Virus record (IMG/VR): IMGVR_UViG_3300034418_008754
Coordinates: 1-40,938 of that record
DNA from: a virus
DNA length: 40,938 bases
Direction: 5' to 3' (one strand)
A program made the translations under genes and the position numbers. Shown piece by piece: positions 28,784 to 37,160 of the stretch. Position 1 is the stretch's first letter. Every line of letters begins with the position of its first letter. Below the pieces are notes generated by a model. It was not told where the DNA came from, made no database searches, and worked only from the letters and a program-made list of their open reading frames with translations.

Positions 28784-28806
28784 ATAGTTTATTACGTTAT
28801 TTTACT

Positions 28807-29334
28807 TCAATCAGCTACTTTCTTACATAATTCAATAAAATACTCTTGTTTATGTGTATTTTTCATTATATTTATATCTCGATGTAACCACTGCACATTA
28901 TCTAGCGTGTAGCCTTTAGATGAGTCTATCCTATCTAATGAAGCAGTTTGTTCTTTTCTATTCTTGTAATGTCTCTTATGTAATTTAATATCTATACCCG
29001 ATAAATTACATTTAAAATCTTGCTTTTCTAATAAATGATAAATAGCTTCAATAGTTATATTAAATTCTAAACCTCTAGATATAGCTCCTTTCTTAATTAC
29101 ATTAAAAAAGGATAATGAGAGTTCATTATGTCCACTATATTGAGAGCATTTATTACAACAGATGCTTCTGCTATTTACTAAATCACTTGCATTTACCCAT
29201 CGTTTTGTATCTCCGCAAGCACATTTGCAAAAATAATGAAATGATCTTGCTTTAGTTTTAATAATAGGCCCATCAGAAATAATTGTCCATTTTCCAAAAG
29301 TATCATTTTCCTTTAAATAATTATACTTCCTCAT
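28807..29334 (-). CDS. HNH endonuclease, homing type, free-standing
   Basis: 175 residues from the ATG at 29334, which overlaps the reductase stop as ATGA; an earlier in-frame ATG at 29367 lies inside the reductase and reads a non-conserved stretch. The N-terminal half holds a Cys-rich metal site (CKCACGD, then ICCNKC), which in this group helps bind DNA. The C-terminal half is the HNH nuclease: CNLSG, then SLDRIDSSKGYTLDNVQWLH and DINIMK, with the D-R-I-D and N-V-Q-W-L-H elements of phage HNH enzymes. These proteins cut DNA at a specific site and help their own gene spread. Position directly after a ribonucleotide reductase gene is a favourite location for such elements. It looks intact. The exact target is unknown. 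Confidence 0.85.
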   Translation of the reverse strand: MRKYNYLKENDTFGKWTIISDGPIIKTKARSFHYFCKCACGDTKRWVNASDLVNSRSICCNKCSQYSGHNELSLSFFNVIKKGAISRGLEFNITIEAIYHLLEKQDFKCNLSGIDIKLHKRHYKNRKEQTASLDRIDSSKGYTLDNVQWLHRDINIMKNTHKQEYFIELCKKVAD

Positions 29335-31058
29335 ACTCCACAGGTTCCACCCCCAGATATATCGCATATATCATGGAATTCTTCTTTGAATTCTTTCCCT
29401 TCATGCTGCTTAGCCTCTGCATATGATACCACTGTTAAGGGCTGTCCCCCTCTACTTCCATCTGGATAACAGGTAAATCCTCGTAATCTATGGGTGTAAC
29501 TAAGTAATGTTTTAGCAAAATCATTTACTTTAGTTTCATTATTAGTTTCTGTTCCCCACTTTGCTAAATTAATTGTAGAGGATATACTCATATCAACATA
29601 ATCTTGTATATCTGCTTGAAATTTAATTCTTTTTTCATAATTATTTGATAAATCTACAGCGCTTTCTATTTTCTCAGGATCTAAAGAGTATTTATTAATC
29701 AAAATTTTAGCCGTACCATCAATAACATACTGATAATGCCACGCCTTATCTCCTTTTAAGTACCGCCTTTTATAAGCTACAGCAAATAGAGGTTCAATAC
29801 CTGTTGTTGTACCTGCTAAGATACCTATTGTTCCTGTAGGAGCTATTGCTCTATAAGCTACTGGTTTACTTATCTTCAAACTAGTAGCTAACTCATTAGC
29901 TGCTAACTCTGATTCTTCTTTATATACCGTAAGCCACTCTTTAAGTTCTGGAACTACTTCATAGCCATAATTTCTTTGAAGTAACCATTCGTGGATTCCC
30001 ATTAATCCTAAACCTAATCTTCTATTCTTTTCTCTTGTCTCATAAACTTTAGCGTAAGGTAATTTTGCTTTTAAAGTGCCACATAATAGAAATTTAGAAG
30101 CCAACCTAACTGCTTCCCTAAATTCCTCTATATTCTCAAATCTAGATAAATTCAAAGAACCTAAGTTGCAAACATCACTATCGTCTTCAGAGGTAACCTC
30201 AGTACAAGCGTTTCTTAATGTCTCGTTTACTTTGTCAAAGAAATTAAAACTAAAACCAGGTTCTCCTGTTTTCAGAGCTTGTCTACAATTATCTATAAAT
30301 ACAGCTGGTATATATTTTATCGGCATATCTACTTCATTGGCAAAATTAACTTTAATTTGCTCTATAGGTAAATCATAAACTGTTTCTAAAAAATTATTAT
30401 CATAATTTATACTAATATTTGTCATATCCATTGGTGCTGGATAGTTGAAATCCTTTTCTTTTAGATTCCCTATTGTTAAATTAACTCCATCTTTATCATA
30501 AGCTCCTGAAATAGGCATATTATACCAATCTTTAGAGTGTAGGAATTGACTAACATCACCATGTCTCCAATTTAAAGAAGCATAAATAGCACTTCTTCTG
30601 GAGCCACCCTGCATGACATTCCTTCCAATTTCATTAATCATCTTCATTTTAGGGATAGGCCCACTAGCGGTCCCACCAGTTTTCTTAATAAGAGCCCCAT
30701 GAGGCCTATATATAGAATAGTCAATACCTATACCACCACCTGTCATAAGGCAACTTTCTGATTTCCAACTTAAATTAGCCCAATCTTCTCTACTATCTTC
30801 TTCTGCTTTAAGTAGGTAGCAATTATTAAAATATTTATTAGCTCTACCTGCATAATATAAATATCTACCACCAGCGATAAACTTCATATTTGAATGTAGA
30901 CTAATAAGATTCTTTATTTCCTCCTTACTGAGATGTTCTTTACAGACATCTCTAATTAACGTGGAAGACAATTTCTCCCAAGTTTCACACCCCTCATGTG
31001 CGTACTTATTTTTAAATACAGTTTCACTAAAGGCTGTCCTAAATACATTTTCATCCAT
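29331..31058 (-). CDS. nrdJ: ribonucleotide reductase, class II (cobalamin-dependent) type
   Basis: 575 residues. It makes deoxynucleotides from ribonucleotides for phage DNA synthesis. Visible signatures: the catalytic N-x-C-x-E set at 283-287 (NACTE), redox cysteines C80 (NNCYLL) and C297 (DVCNLGSLNL), the APTGTIG motif with GTTTGIEP after it, SSTINLAKWG, and a C-terminal Cys pair C565 and C573 (CDISGGGTCGV) that would pass electrons to the active site. The glycine-rich MTGGGIGIDYS and GGSRRSA segments fit cobalamin-dependent enzymes. No small-subunit (NrdB) or activase (NrdG) gene is visible nearby, which supports class II, though genes outside the window cannot be excluded. It is short for the class but appears complete. 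The 3' end overlaps the HNH gene. Confidence 0.88.
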   Translation of the reverse strand: MDENVFRTAFSETVFKNKYAHEGCETWEKLSSTLIRDVCKEHLSKEEIKNLISLHSNMKFIAGGRYLYYAGRANKYFNNCYLLKAEEDSREDWANLSWKSESCLMTGGGIGIDYSIYRPHGALIKKTGGTASGPIPKMKMINEIGRNVMQGGSRRSAIYASLNWRHGDVSQFLHSKDWYNMPISGAYDKDGVNLTIGNLKEKDFNYPAPMDMTNISINYDNNFLETVYDLPIEQIKVNFANEVDMPIKYIPAVFIDNCRQALKTGEPGFSFNFFDKVNETLRNACTEVTSEDDSDVCNLGSLNLSRFENIEEFREAVRLASKFLLCGTLKAKLPYAKVYETREKNRRLGLGLMGIHEWLLQRNYGYEVVPELKEWLTVYKEESELAANELATSLKISKPVAYRAIAPTGTIGILAGTTTGIEPLFAVAYKRRYLKGDKAWHYQYVIDGTAKILINKYSLDPEKIESAVDLSNNYEKRIKFQADIQDYVDMSISSTINLAKWGTETNNETKVNDFAKTLLSYTHRLRGFTCYPDGSRGGQPLTVVSYAEAKQHEGKEFKEEFHDICDISGGGTCGV

Positions 31059-31076
31059 TCACAAAATTTTATAATT

Positions 31077-31113
31077 AAAAGGAACAACAAAGATACGAAA
31101 TCTAAGCTGTTCC
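31077..31113 (-). terminator. terminator between the 78-aa gene and nrdJ
   Basis: Minus strand: GGAACAGC, TT, AGAT, TTCGT, ATCT, TT, GTTGTTCC. The two nested stems give 8 bp (one G-T pair) plus 4 bp, then TTTTAATT. It starts 24 bases after the 78-aa gene and ends about 19 bases before the reductase ATG. The loop also contains TATCTTTG (31088-31095), which resembles a Bacteroidota -7 element. Confidence 0.65.
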
Positions 31114-31136
31114 TCATAGGATTTTTAAAAATAATT

Positions 31137-31373
31137 CTAAACTTTTCCTCTTATTTGTTCTTGTAAATACGTAATTGTTACTTCATGCTTTTCTTTTAGT
31201 CTAGCTTCCTCTAGGACAGCTATAGCTTCTTTCTTAGCTTCTCCTCTGCCTTGTCTATAGTTTCTCTCTAGGGCTGTGTAAACAAACCTTATAAGAGCAT
31301 CTGAGGACATCTCAGGAGATGGTAAGAATTTCTCTAAATCTGCCTGAATTTGATTAAATATTTCTTTATCCAT
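31137..31373 (-). CDS. small helical protein, unknown
   Basis: 78 residues, highly charged (many Glu, Lys and Arg), probably all helix: residues 1-20 acidic/hydrophobic, 25-78 a long amphipathic helix around ERNYRQGRGEAKKEAIAVLE. No known motif. The ATG follows the stop of the NUMOD-like gene by two bases, so it belongs to the same transcript, and a terminator follows. Could be a small regulator or inhibitor; nothing in the sequence decides this. Confidence 0.6.
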   Translation of the reverse strand: MDKEIFNQIQADLEKFLPSPEMSSDALIRFVYTALERNYRQGRGEAKKEAIAVLEEARLKEKHEVTITYLQEQIRGKV

Positions 31374-31375
31374 TT

Positions 31376-31810
31376 CTAATCTTCTAATGCTATTTTTAGC
31401 CCATCTCTACCATGGGTAGAACCATTTCTAATACGGCTGTTTAAAGTATTCCTTGAAATATTCATTAGTTTACAAGCAAAATCCCAATCCTTAAATTCTG
31501 CAATTTTCTCGTTATCTAAATTATAAGCCACTACTTTTTTATTATCAAAAGTGCCGTGTAGCCACTTCCTATCTACATAAGGACTACGATATCTTTTTAG
31601 AAAAGCTTTTACTCCAACTCGTCCTATTCTCGAGATACTTGCTATAGTATTATCTTCCATTACCATGATATCCCCCTCTGTAAATAAAGGCCTTATTCCA
31701 ATATCTGCTGGAAAATATTCTTTTCTAAAATCATTTTTACAATCCCAATACTTAAGAAACTTACCATTTTCGTTATATTGAAATACTCGTTGTTTGGGTC
31801 TCCCACTCAT
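31376..31810 (-). CDS. NUMOD-like DNA-binding protein without visible nuclease
   Basis: 144 residues from the ATG at 31810, which overlaps the uracil-DNA glycosylase stop as TAATG (an ATG six bases earlier is less likely). The C-terminal half (KKVVAYNLDNEKIAEFKDWD, then FACKLMNISRNTLNSRIRNG) fits the NUMOD pattern: a short strand with Asn-Gly-like turn, then a helix-turn-helix that reads DNA in homing endonucleases and some phage regulators. A similar strand pattern (RVFQYNENGKFLKYWDCKND) opens the protein, suggesting two repeats. No GIY-YIG, HNH or LAGLIDADG catalytic motif is present. It could be a remnant of a homing endonuclease or a free DNA-binding protein. Confidence 0.6.
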   Translation of the reverse strand: MSGRPKQRVFQYNENGKFLKYWDCKNDFRKEYFPADIGIRPLFTEGDIMVMEDNTIASISRIGRVGVKAFLKRYRSPYVDRKWLHGTFDNKKVVAYNLDNEKIAEFKDWDFACKLMNISRNTLNSRIRNGSTHGRDGLKIALED

Positions 31811-32511
31811 TACCAATCTATTTTAAATTCAGGCCCATTTTGGGCTTCTATTATTTCATTTATCTTAGAAAAGTGCTTACATCCATAAAATCCTTTATGT
31901 GCTGAAAAGGGGCTAGGATGGGCTGCTTCTAAGATATAATTGTGTTCTTCTCTTATTAGGCTTTTATATGATTTTGCGTGATTCCCCCAAAGGACATAAA
32001 TTACTCCTGTCTTATCCTGTAACGCAGTTAACACTGCTTCAGTAAATTTAGGCCATATATCACTATGGGAACCTGCTTTACCTTTTTCTACAGTTAGGGC
32101 AGTATTAATTAAAAGTACTCCTTGCTTAGCCCAAGGGGTTAAATCATATTTCTCGTATATATTAATGTTAAAACCATCAAAAATATCATTCTCTAATTCA
32201 GTGAGAATATTTCTTAATGATGGGGGGAGCTTATTAGCTTCTCCTGAACTAAAGGCCAGTCCATTTGCATACCCTGGGGTATGATAAGGATCCTGCCCTA
32301 TAATAACTACTCGAGTATCTTCCCAAGGACATAGTTTAAATGCTTTAAACATATCTTCTGTAGGTGGATAAACAATAGCTTTCTTTCTTCTATCTAAGAT
32401 TTTTAACCTTATATCTTCCATAGCTTGGCTACGAAGAAAGGGTAGAAGAGATAAGAACCAACCTTTTCCAAAGTTAGCTTCATACCAAGTCCTCAAGATC
32501 CCGTGTGTCAT
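31810..32511 (-). CDS. ung: uracil-DNA glycosylase, family 1
   Basis: 233 residues, normal length for the family. It removes uracil from DNA, starting base-excision repair. Motifs: water-activating GQDPYH at 72-77 (catalytic D74), FSSG (87-90), GVLLINTALTVEKGKAGSH (131-149), LWGNHAK and HPSPFSAHKGFYGCKHFSK (198-216) with catalytic H198; Phe replaces the usual Leu in the minor-groove loop HPSPLSA. The start at 32511 is kept because residues 8-30 (TWYEANFGKGWFLSLLPFLR) match the family N-terminus. It overlaps the 73-aa gene by 32 bases and couples to the next gene. UNG genes are known in crAss-like phages, where they fit with DNA replication genes. Confidence 0.95.
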   Translation of the reverse strand: MTHGILRTWYEANFGKGWFLSLLPFLRSQAMEDIRLKILDRRKKAIVYPPTEDMFKAFKLCPWEDTRVVIIGQDPYHTPGYANGLAFSSGEANKLPPSLRNILTELENDIFDGFNINIYEKYDLTPWAKQGVLLINTALTVEKGKAGSHSDIWPKFTEAVLTALQDKTGVIYVLWGNHAKSYKSLIREEHNYILEAAHPSPFSAHKGFYGCKHFSKINEIIEAQNGPEFKIDW

Positions 32512-32701
32512 TTACAATCTTACATTGATGTTTGTTACGAACCATATAGTCCTCTACAAACTGAAGTGATTTTGCATCCATGGCACCATGTTTCTTAGTA
32601 GCCCAACGGTAAATCTTATCTCTCCCCAACCTAACAATAATAATTGGTTCGCCATTAAAAAGTTTCACGTCTTGGTGCTTCTGATTCTCTTGTTGTTTCA
32701 T
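32480..32701 (-). CDS. 73-aa protein, unknown
   Basis: 73 residues, basic in the centre (GRDKIYRWATKKHG) and acidic at the end. Starts within the end of the 285-aa gene (47-base overlap) and overlaps ung by 32 bases. The overlaps on both sides fit a real member of the operon. No motif recognised; the basic centre could bind nucleic acid. The start could lie further in, as no other start evidence is available. Confidence 0.5.
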   Translation of the reverse strand: MKQQENQKHQDVKLFNGEPIIIVRLGRDKIYRWATKKHGAMDAKSLQFVEDYMVRNKHQCKIVNDTRDLEDLV

Positions 32702-33512
32702 TCTCTATAATAAAATAATTCATAAATAATTCTTCCTTAGTAGAGAACTTATCTAGTAATTCAGCATCCTCAGGCAACTCAACATCTATTTTGTGCTGTT
32801 CTGCGCTAAGTTCTGCTTCTAGTTTACGTTTTCTAACTTTACTACGACTTAATATCTGACCTAAAGTACTATGTTCTGTTGAATCATGGAACCTTAGTAT
32901 CCTTTCTTTTGATTCTACAGATAATCTAGAGTACTTGCCATCTAAAATTAAATCTATTTCTTCTTTGTATGCATCTGGAATATCAAATTTAAAGAGCACA
33001 TGATACTGATCTGTATCTATTTGCTCTGAAAACCAAGGATGTCCACACATCTCTTGTTCAAATTCCATGAATTCCTTAGTACCATTAAACCTATATAATA
33101 GATAAATACTATTACCATAATCAGCATACATTTGTGTGCCAATAAAAGCATTAATAAAATCTCTATTATACCTAAAATGTCCTTTAGTATACCCTAAAAA
33201 AGGCATAATAAAGTTAAACGTCTTAGTAAGCTTGGTATTAGTACTAAGATGGTAATTAATTCCCTTACCTTTTTGTGTAGCGTGCTTTTTAAAGCCATGT
33301 ATCTTGTATTTCTGGTCTCCTACGGTAATCGTGTCTCCTTCTAAAATCTTTACATCTTCACAATATTTAAGACCAATTAGTTTACCACTTTCCTCATCTC
33401 TAATTTCATACTCTTTACGAGTTGGGGAAATTGAAATGGTTCTGGGGTTTACGATGTTGATGACAACTGTTGTGTCCTCCTCACCTGTTTTAAAAACCGT
33501 GTTCTTCTTCAT
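32655..33512 (-). CDS. conserved phage protein, unknown function
   Basis: 285 residues from the ATG at 33512 (MKKNTVFKTGEED). A longer form from 33554 would overlap the exonuclease gene by 65 bases instead of 23. The N-terminal 90 residues are beta-rich (TISISPTRKEYEIRD...ILEGDTITVGDQKY). The centre is a mixed alpha/beta domain (FNFIMPFLGYTKGHFRYN...FINAFIG), then residues about 208-230 hold a DGKYSRLSVESKERILRFH segment that I have seen in uncharacterised phage proteins encoded beside replication genes. The C-terminus is helical and acidic. No catalytic residues can be named. Its place after the 5'-3' exonuclease suggests a part in DNA metabolism. Confidence 0.6.
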   Translation of the reverse strand: MKKNTVFKTGEEDTTVVINIVNPRTISISPTRKEYEIRDEESGKLIGLKYCEDVKILEGDTITVGDQKYKIHGFKKHATQKGKGINYHLSTNTKLTKTFNFIMPFLGYTKGHFRYNRDFINAFIGTQMYADYGNSIYLLYRFNGTKEFMEFEQEMCGHPWFSEQIDTDQYHVLFKFDIPDAYKEEIDLILDGKYSRLSVESKERILRFHDSTEHSTLGQILSRSKVRKRKLEAELSAEQHKIDVELPEDAELLDKFSTKEELFMNYFIIENETTRESEAPRRETF

Positions 33513-34242
33513 TGAAAATTCTAAATTGTTGAAGCTCGGGTAGTTCTGGAACATACCTTACTTCATTTTGGAAATCACTCTTTGTTCGTAGTAAATACAC
33601 TTGTCTAAAGTTCTTCTGGAAATGATAAATACCTGATCCTATACCATATTCATGTTGGTAAGCATCAAGTACTCTACTCTTCATTTCTTTAAAGCCTTCA
33701 GCTCCGTCTAGCATAATCTCTGCCTTCTTTGGCCCAATCCCTGGAAGTCCTGCAATATTATCAGTACTATCTCCCATTAAGGTTTGGATAAAAATAAATT
33801 TTATAGCTTCCTCTACACTAGTTTGTCCACTTTCGTGGCTTCTATAATTAAAATTAGGGCCCCAGACTGTTTTTAAAACATCTTTGTCTGGAGAGCAATT
33901 TATATACTCTTTACCTTCCTCTTGATTACACATTACATAAGCAGACATATCATCAGCTTCCACTCCTTTATAGCTCACGCCTCCGTACTCTTCTCGTAAA
34001 TAACTTTTGAGAGTTCTTAGGTACTTTAAAGTTGTTTCATACTTGCGCTTCCCTTTATAGTCAAGGTTAACTTCATGTCTGAAATATGATCCTTGGGAGA
34101 GAAACAAGTAGTAGTCACTACTACCTGTCTCTTTTCCAATGGAATTCATTATTGAATCTACATTTTGTAGACTCTCAACAATTGTGTCTTTACTACAGAT
34201 ATAACAAATGGAGTCTCCATCTATAACTGCAATTTTTCTCAT
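33490..34242 (-). CDS. 5'-3' exonuclease / flap endonuclease (PIN-like fold)
   Basis: 250 residues. Removes RNA primers or 5' flaps during replication. The metal-binding acids are all visible: D8 and D10 (VIDGDS), E95, D97 and D98 (GVEADDM), D119 and D121 (SPDKDVL), D158 and D161 (MGDSTDNIAG). The helix-hairpin GLPGIGPKKA (165-174) binds the DNA backbone. Lys/Arg-rich KGKRKYE at 63-69 fits the arch. The length suits a phage stand-alone enzyme (T5 or T4 RNase H type) rather than a polymerase I fragment. It follows the 308-aa gene by 10 bases and overlaps the next gene. Confidence 0.92.
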   Translation of the reverse strand: MRKIAVIDGDSICYICSKDTIVESLQNVDSIMNSIGKETGSSDYYLFLSQGSYFRHEVNLDYKGKRKYETTLKYLRTLKSYLREEYGGVSYKGVEADDMSAYVMCNQEEGKEYINCSPDKDVLKTVWGPNFNYRSHESGQTSVEEAIKFIFIQTLMGDSTDNIAGLPGIGPKKAEIMLDGAEGFKEMKSRVLDAYQHEYGIGSGIYHFQKNFRQVYLLRTKSDFQNEVRYVPELPELQQFRIFNEEEHGF

Positions 34243-34252
34243 TTAAATAAAT

Positions 34253-35179
34253 TTAAAATGATAATTCTACATTTGCTGTATTTTCTAAATCTTTAGAAAC
34301 TTTTAAGTGAGCTAAACAGTCTGAGACTGTCTGATCTATCCAATTATTAATACCCGCAAGAGTTCTAACCCCCTCTGGTATTGTAATCGTGACAAATAAC
34401 TCATTTAAAATATCTCTCTTTATTTGATAATTATTGAATTTTCTCTCGTCTTCTTTGTCTACTTTTCCTAGTCGATTTTTATATTGTAATCTTAAGTAAT
34501 TGTATTTGGAGTTGACAACATCAAATTCTGGACATTCCCAGATTTCAAAGACTTCTGGATTGGGCTCTCTACCTGTAAGGTAACATAGCTTTACATACTT
34601 TAAATACTTAGTTTTCACTAAGGTAATAAAAATAGGTTTTACTTGGATAGAACCATTACTTCCATTAATGACCTCAAAACAAGCACCTTTGTTCAAAAGA
34701 AACTCCATGCCTGAAATTGCTTTAGAGGTCCAATCATAGTTATTTATGTCTTCAAATACATCATTATAAGTAGTGGTAGTACCTCCTGTTAGACCACTGG
34801 GTAGAAAAAAAGAAAAATCATTTTCTTCTCTTTCTGCATACGCCAATATAGATAAAGGAGCTCTCTCACAAAAAGCTTCCATTTCACTTATATGCTGTAC
34901 TCCATCAGTAGCAGTTCCTGCACTAATATCTTTAAATCTATTCCCTAATATTGACTTATAAGGAGCTAAATCATTGACAATAGTGTTACCTACCTGAACA
35001 ATAAGCTTATCATTAATAATAGCATTAAAACCTTCAGCATTAGGTATAGCGGCAATCTCCCCAATAATAGGGGGCTTTATACAGTACAGAGGAGTATACT
35101 CCAATCCTCCTTTAGGAAGGACTGGGTACTCCAATTTATTATCTGCATCTTTAGTTCTTTGTCCTCTAAGCGATAACAT
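34253..35179 (-). CDS. unknown protein coupled to the E1-like gene
   Basis: 308 residues. The start overlaps the last 14 bases of the E1-like gene, so it is translated with it. I recognise no family. The N-terminal half is beta-rich (YTPLYCIKPPIIGEIAAIPN...LIVQVGNTIV), the middle has FSFFLPSGLTGGTTTTYNDV, and residues about 190-225 (KLCYLTGREPNPEVFEIWEC, then PEFDVV) could hold a functional Cys. The C-terminal 60 residues are helical. Two places are reasonable: an extra part of the ubiquitin-like pathway (adaptor, target or ligase-like factor) or an unrelated replication protein, as the exonuclease follows. No ring or zinc-ribbon Cys pattern is seen, so a RING-type ligase is unlikely. Confidence 0.5.
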   Translation of the reverse strand: MLSLRGQRTKDADNKLEYPVLPKGGLEYTPLYCIKPPIIGEIAAIPNAEGFNAIINDKLIVQVGNTIVNDLAPYKSILGNRFKDISAGTATDGVQHISEMEAFCERAPLSILAYAEREENDFSFFLPSGLTGGTTTTYNDVFEDINNYDWTSKAISGMEFLLNKGACFEVINGSNGSIQVKPIFITLVKTKYLKYVKLCYLTGREPNPEVFEIWECPEFDVVNSKYNYLRLQYKNRLGKVDKEDERKFNNYQIKRDILNELFVTITIPEGVRTLAGINNWIDQTVSDCLAHLKVSKDLENTANVELSF

Positions 35180-35915
35180 TCTCTTCTATTTTAGATTCCT
35201 CTTCTACAGTAGCTACCTCTTCCACCTGACTTGTAACCTCCGTTACATTAAGTAACGGTAACTCAAAATCAGTACGGAATTGAACTATCCTTGCCTCGAT
35301 TCCCATATGTTTATTAGCAAGATAGTTGTTAAGACCACTTACCATTAATGAAGCTATAAACGCACCACAATGAGATGTTGCTTTTAAAGAACAAGCTACT
35401 TCTTCGATATCTGCATCCTCAAATAATTCTGCACGGTATCTATCCTCTTCTCCTTTTTGAACTACATAGACCATACCCGTTTCTAACAGCATACGACCAT
35501 CTACAAATAATTCCCTATCTTCATTAGAAGCCCAAGCTTCAAACATTAACTTTCTAGCTGCCATGTTGTCAAAGCAACTAAATACAATGTTAGATGTTGG
35601 GGAGTCTTCTGTGTAGCGCCCTAATACATTAGGATACATTTCACAAAAGTCTACAATAGTTTGCTTCATTGCTGAAGCTTTATTCTGTCCTATTTGGTTA
35701 GTTCTATAGAGTTGGCCCCCCATATTACTAGCATCAATAGTATCATCATCAAATAATGTTAATGTATGTCCTATTCTAGCTAATAGCATTGAAGCCCAAG
35801 AGCCAATTCCTCCTACACCCCCAACGATAATATCTTGGGGGCCTATTAAGAACCAGTCTGCGTCTTTAAATCTAGTCTGTCTAAGACTTACTTTTTCTTC
35901 CTTGTCTTCTTTCAT
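35166..35915 (-). CDS. E1-like ThiF-family adenylating enzyme
   Basis: 249 residues of a stand-alone ThiF fold. GxGGxG at 33-38 (VGGVGGIGS) binds ATP; the acidic LFDDDTID (54-61) and SNMGGQLYRTNQIGQNKA (63-80, K79) fit the D-x-x-x-x-S-N...Q-x-G-x-x-K-A signature, though the usual Arg-Gln after SNL is Gly-Gln; CFDN at 114-117 fits the adenylation-site Asp (D116). C175 or C183 (VACSLKATSHCG) could be the thioester cysteine. No CxxC zinc pairs are present. The enzyme would adenylate the C-terminus of the ubiquitin-like protein encoded at 38772-39023 and pass it to the E2-like protein. Starts three bases after the JAMM gene. MoeB/ThiF cofactor roles are less likely because E2 and JAMM genes are adjacent. 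Confidence 0.85.
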   Translation of the reverse strand: MKEDKEEKVSLRQTRFKDADWFLIGPQDIIVGGVGGIGSWASMLLARIGHTLTLFDDDTIDASNMGGQLYRTNQIGQNKASAMKQTIVDFCEMYPNVLGRYTEDSPTSNIVFSCFDNMAARKLMFEAWASNEDRELFVDGRMLLETGMVYVVQKGEEDRYRAELFEDADIEEVACSLKATSHCGAFIASLMVSGLNNYLANKHMGIEARIVQFRTDFELPLLNVTEVTSQVEEVATVEEESKIEENVIA

Positions 35916-35918
35916 ATT

Positions 35919-37160
35919 TTATGTATATAATAAAGGTGTTAATCCTGTTAATCTAAATTCCTCTTCTCGATTAGGAACTGTTAAGATGTAATTATGCTCT
36001 AGAAGTATAGCAAGTAATGTGTAAAAGTCTTCTGTTTTATACGGGGCACAGGCATCTAGTATTGAAGCACTAATACAGTGCATATCTAAATCCGTAACCT
36101 TAGCTAAGTCAAAATACTCTGCTGCATACTCTTCTATGTCATCCTCTAGTTTATCTATCAACATTTCTTGATAGTTGTCTCCTACATCTTTAACTGCTAG
36201 AAACATCTGAGATAAGTCCTCCTTAAATGCAGTTCCCATAACAAGATCTATCAGGAAAGGTCTTACTTTCCCTGGAGTATATTTGTTATCCTCACGTAAC
36301 CATTGGTTAAAAGCTTTACTGCTCGTGGTAGATTTTTCCGTGGACAGGACAGTTGGGGTTGTATCGCTTTCGTTTTCGCTTTTTGCGTCCACAAATACAC
36401 CCCTGTCGTAATCCCAAGCCCACGTCTTTCCTGCGTGGGCCCCCTGAAAATTTCCAGCTTGACGATTTCCAAAGTTATATACTACGGTTTTAGTAGATAA
36501 ATCCTTAATACGCTCTACTAAAGCCTCAGTTTCTTCAGAAACATCTTCTACAATTTCTAATTGTAAATCAATAGTATATAGAACTTCTGTAGTATCCTCT
36601 ACTGCCTCTTCAAGAACCTTTTCCTCAAAACCATCTGGATTTAAATAAGTAACTTTAGTAGTCATAGATCCTGTTTGTTCTATAGCTCCACATATAGCTA
36701 CTTTTGCCATCCATTTACCATCATAGTTTACAATTAAACTTAGATAGTAATTATGATTAGGGGCGTTGTCATGTAATTCAGAAGTATCAGTCCCTGAGAA
36801 AAAGGTATCCATACTATGATGGGTGTGTATATGTCCCAACTTTTTACCTTCCATCATGGCATTACAATACGTATCGTAAGAATACTCATCCTCAGGATCA
36901 AAATCATACTCGGTGTATGACCCTGTACCGATATCCATAAGAATCATATCCTCAGCTTCTATCACCCAATTTTCAGGATCATTAACACTGCCTTCAACAG
37001 TATCATAGATTAAAACTCCACTCCACTCCGTATCTCTTTTTACTTTCTTGTGGCAAAGAGCAATAGTATCTATTAACTTTTTGCTAAGACGTAAAGTGGC
37101 TTTTTCCTCCATAGGAAATAAAGTTCTTCTATGAACTCTGTTGCATTTTGCTAAACTCAT
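35919..37160 (-). CDS. JAMM/JAB-domain metallopeptidase with C-terminal extension
   Basis: 413 residues. The complete JAMM set is visible: E45 (TEWSGVL), H112 and H114 in GHIHTHHS, S122 and D125 in SGTD, exactly the E...HxH-x7-S-x2-D pattern that holds zinc. Known members cut isopeptide or peptide bonds next to ubiquitin-like proteins. Here it could free the modifier from targets or trim its C-terminal VNV. Residues about 240-275 form a low-complexity Ser/Thr linker; 280-413 is a helical domain I do not recognise. The start at 37160 overlaps the E2-like gene by 32 bases and follows an A-rich leader; an ATG at 37112 is an alternative. It is not a phage tail (lambda K type) protein, as no NlpC/P60 domain or tail gene is near. 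Confidence 0.88.
   Translation of the reverse strand: MSLAKCNRVHRRTLFPMEEKATLRLSKKLIDTIALCHKKVKRDTEWSGVLIYDTVEGSVNDPENWVIEAEDMILMDIGTGSYTEYDFDPEDEYSYDTYCNAMMEGKKLGHIHTHHSMDTFFSGTDTSELHDNAPNHNYYLSLIVNYDGKWMAKVAICGAIEQTGSMTTKVTYLNPDGFEEKVLEEAVEDTTEVLYTIDLQLEIVEDVSEETEALVERIKDLSTKTVVYNFGNRQAGNFQGAHAGKTWAWDYDRGVFVDAKSENESDTTPTVLSTEKSTTSSKAFNQWLREDNKYTPGKVRPFLIDLVMGTAFKEDLSQMFLAVKDVGDNYQEMLIDKLEDDIEEYAAEYFDLAKVTDLDMHCISASILDACAPYKTEDFYTLLAILLEHNYILTVPNREEEFRLTGLTPLLYT

Noticed and set aside
29331-31058. Intein or intron in the reductase caused by the adjacent HNH gene
   Set aside because: The reductase frame is continuous with all catalytic motifs in order and no splice-type Cys/His-Asn junctions, and the HNH gene follows the stop rather than interrupting the gene.
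31088-31095. TATCTTTG upstream of nrdJ as a Bacteroidota promoter
   Set aside because: It lies within the nested hairpin 31081-31113, which fits a terminator well, and no -33 TTTG element is at the right distance. Kept only as a side note.
35919-37160. JAMM gene as a phage tail-tip protein of the lambda K type
   Set aside because: There is no NlpC/P60 domain, and it lies among E1- and E2-like genes on the replication side, not among tail genes.
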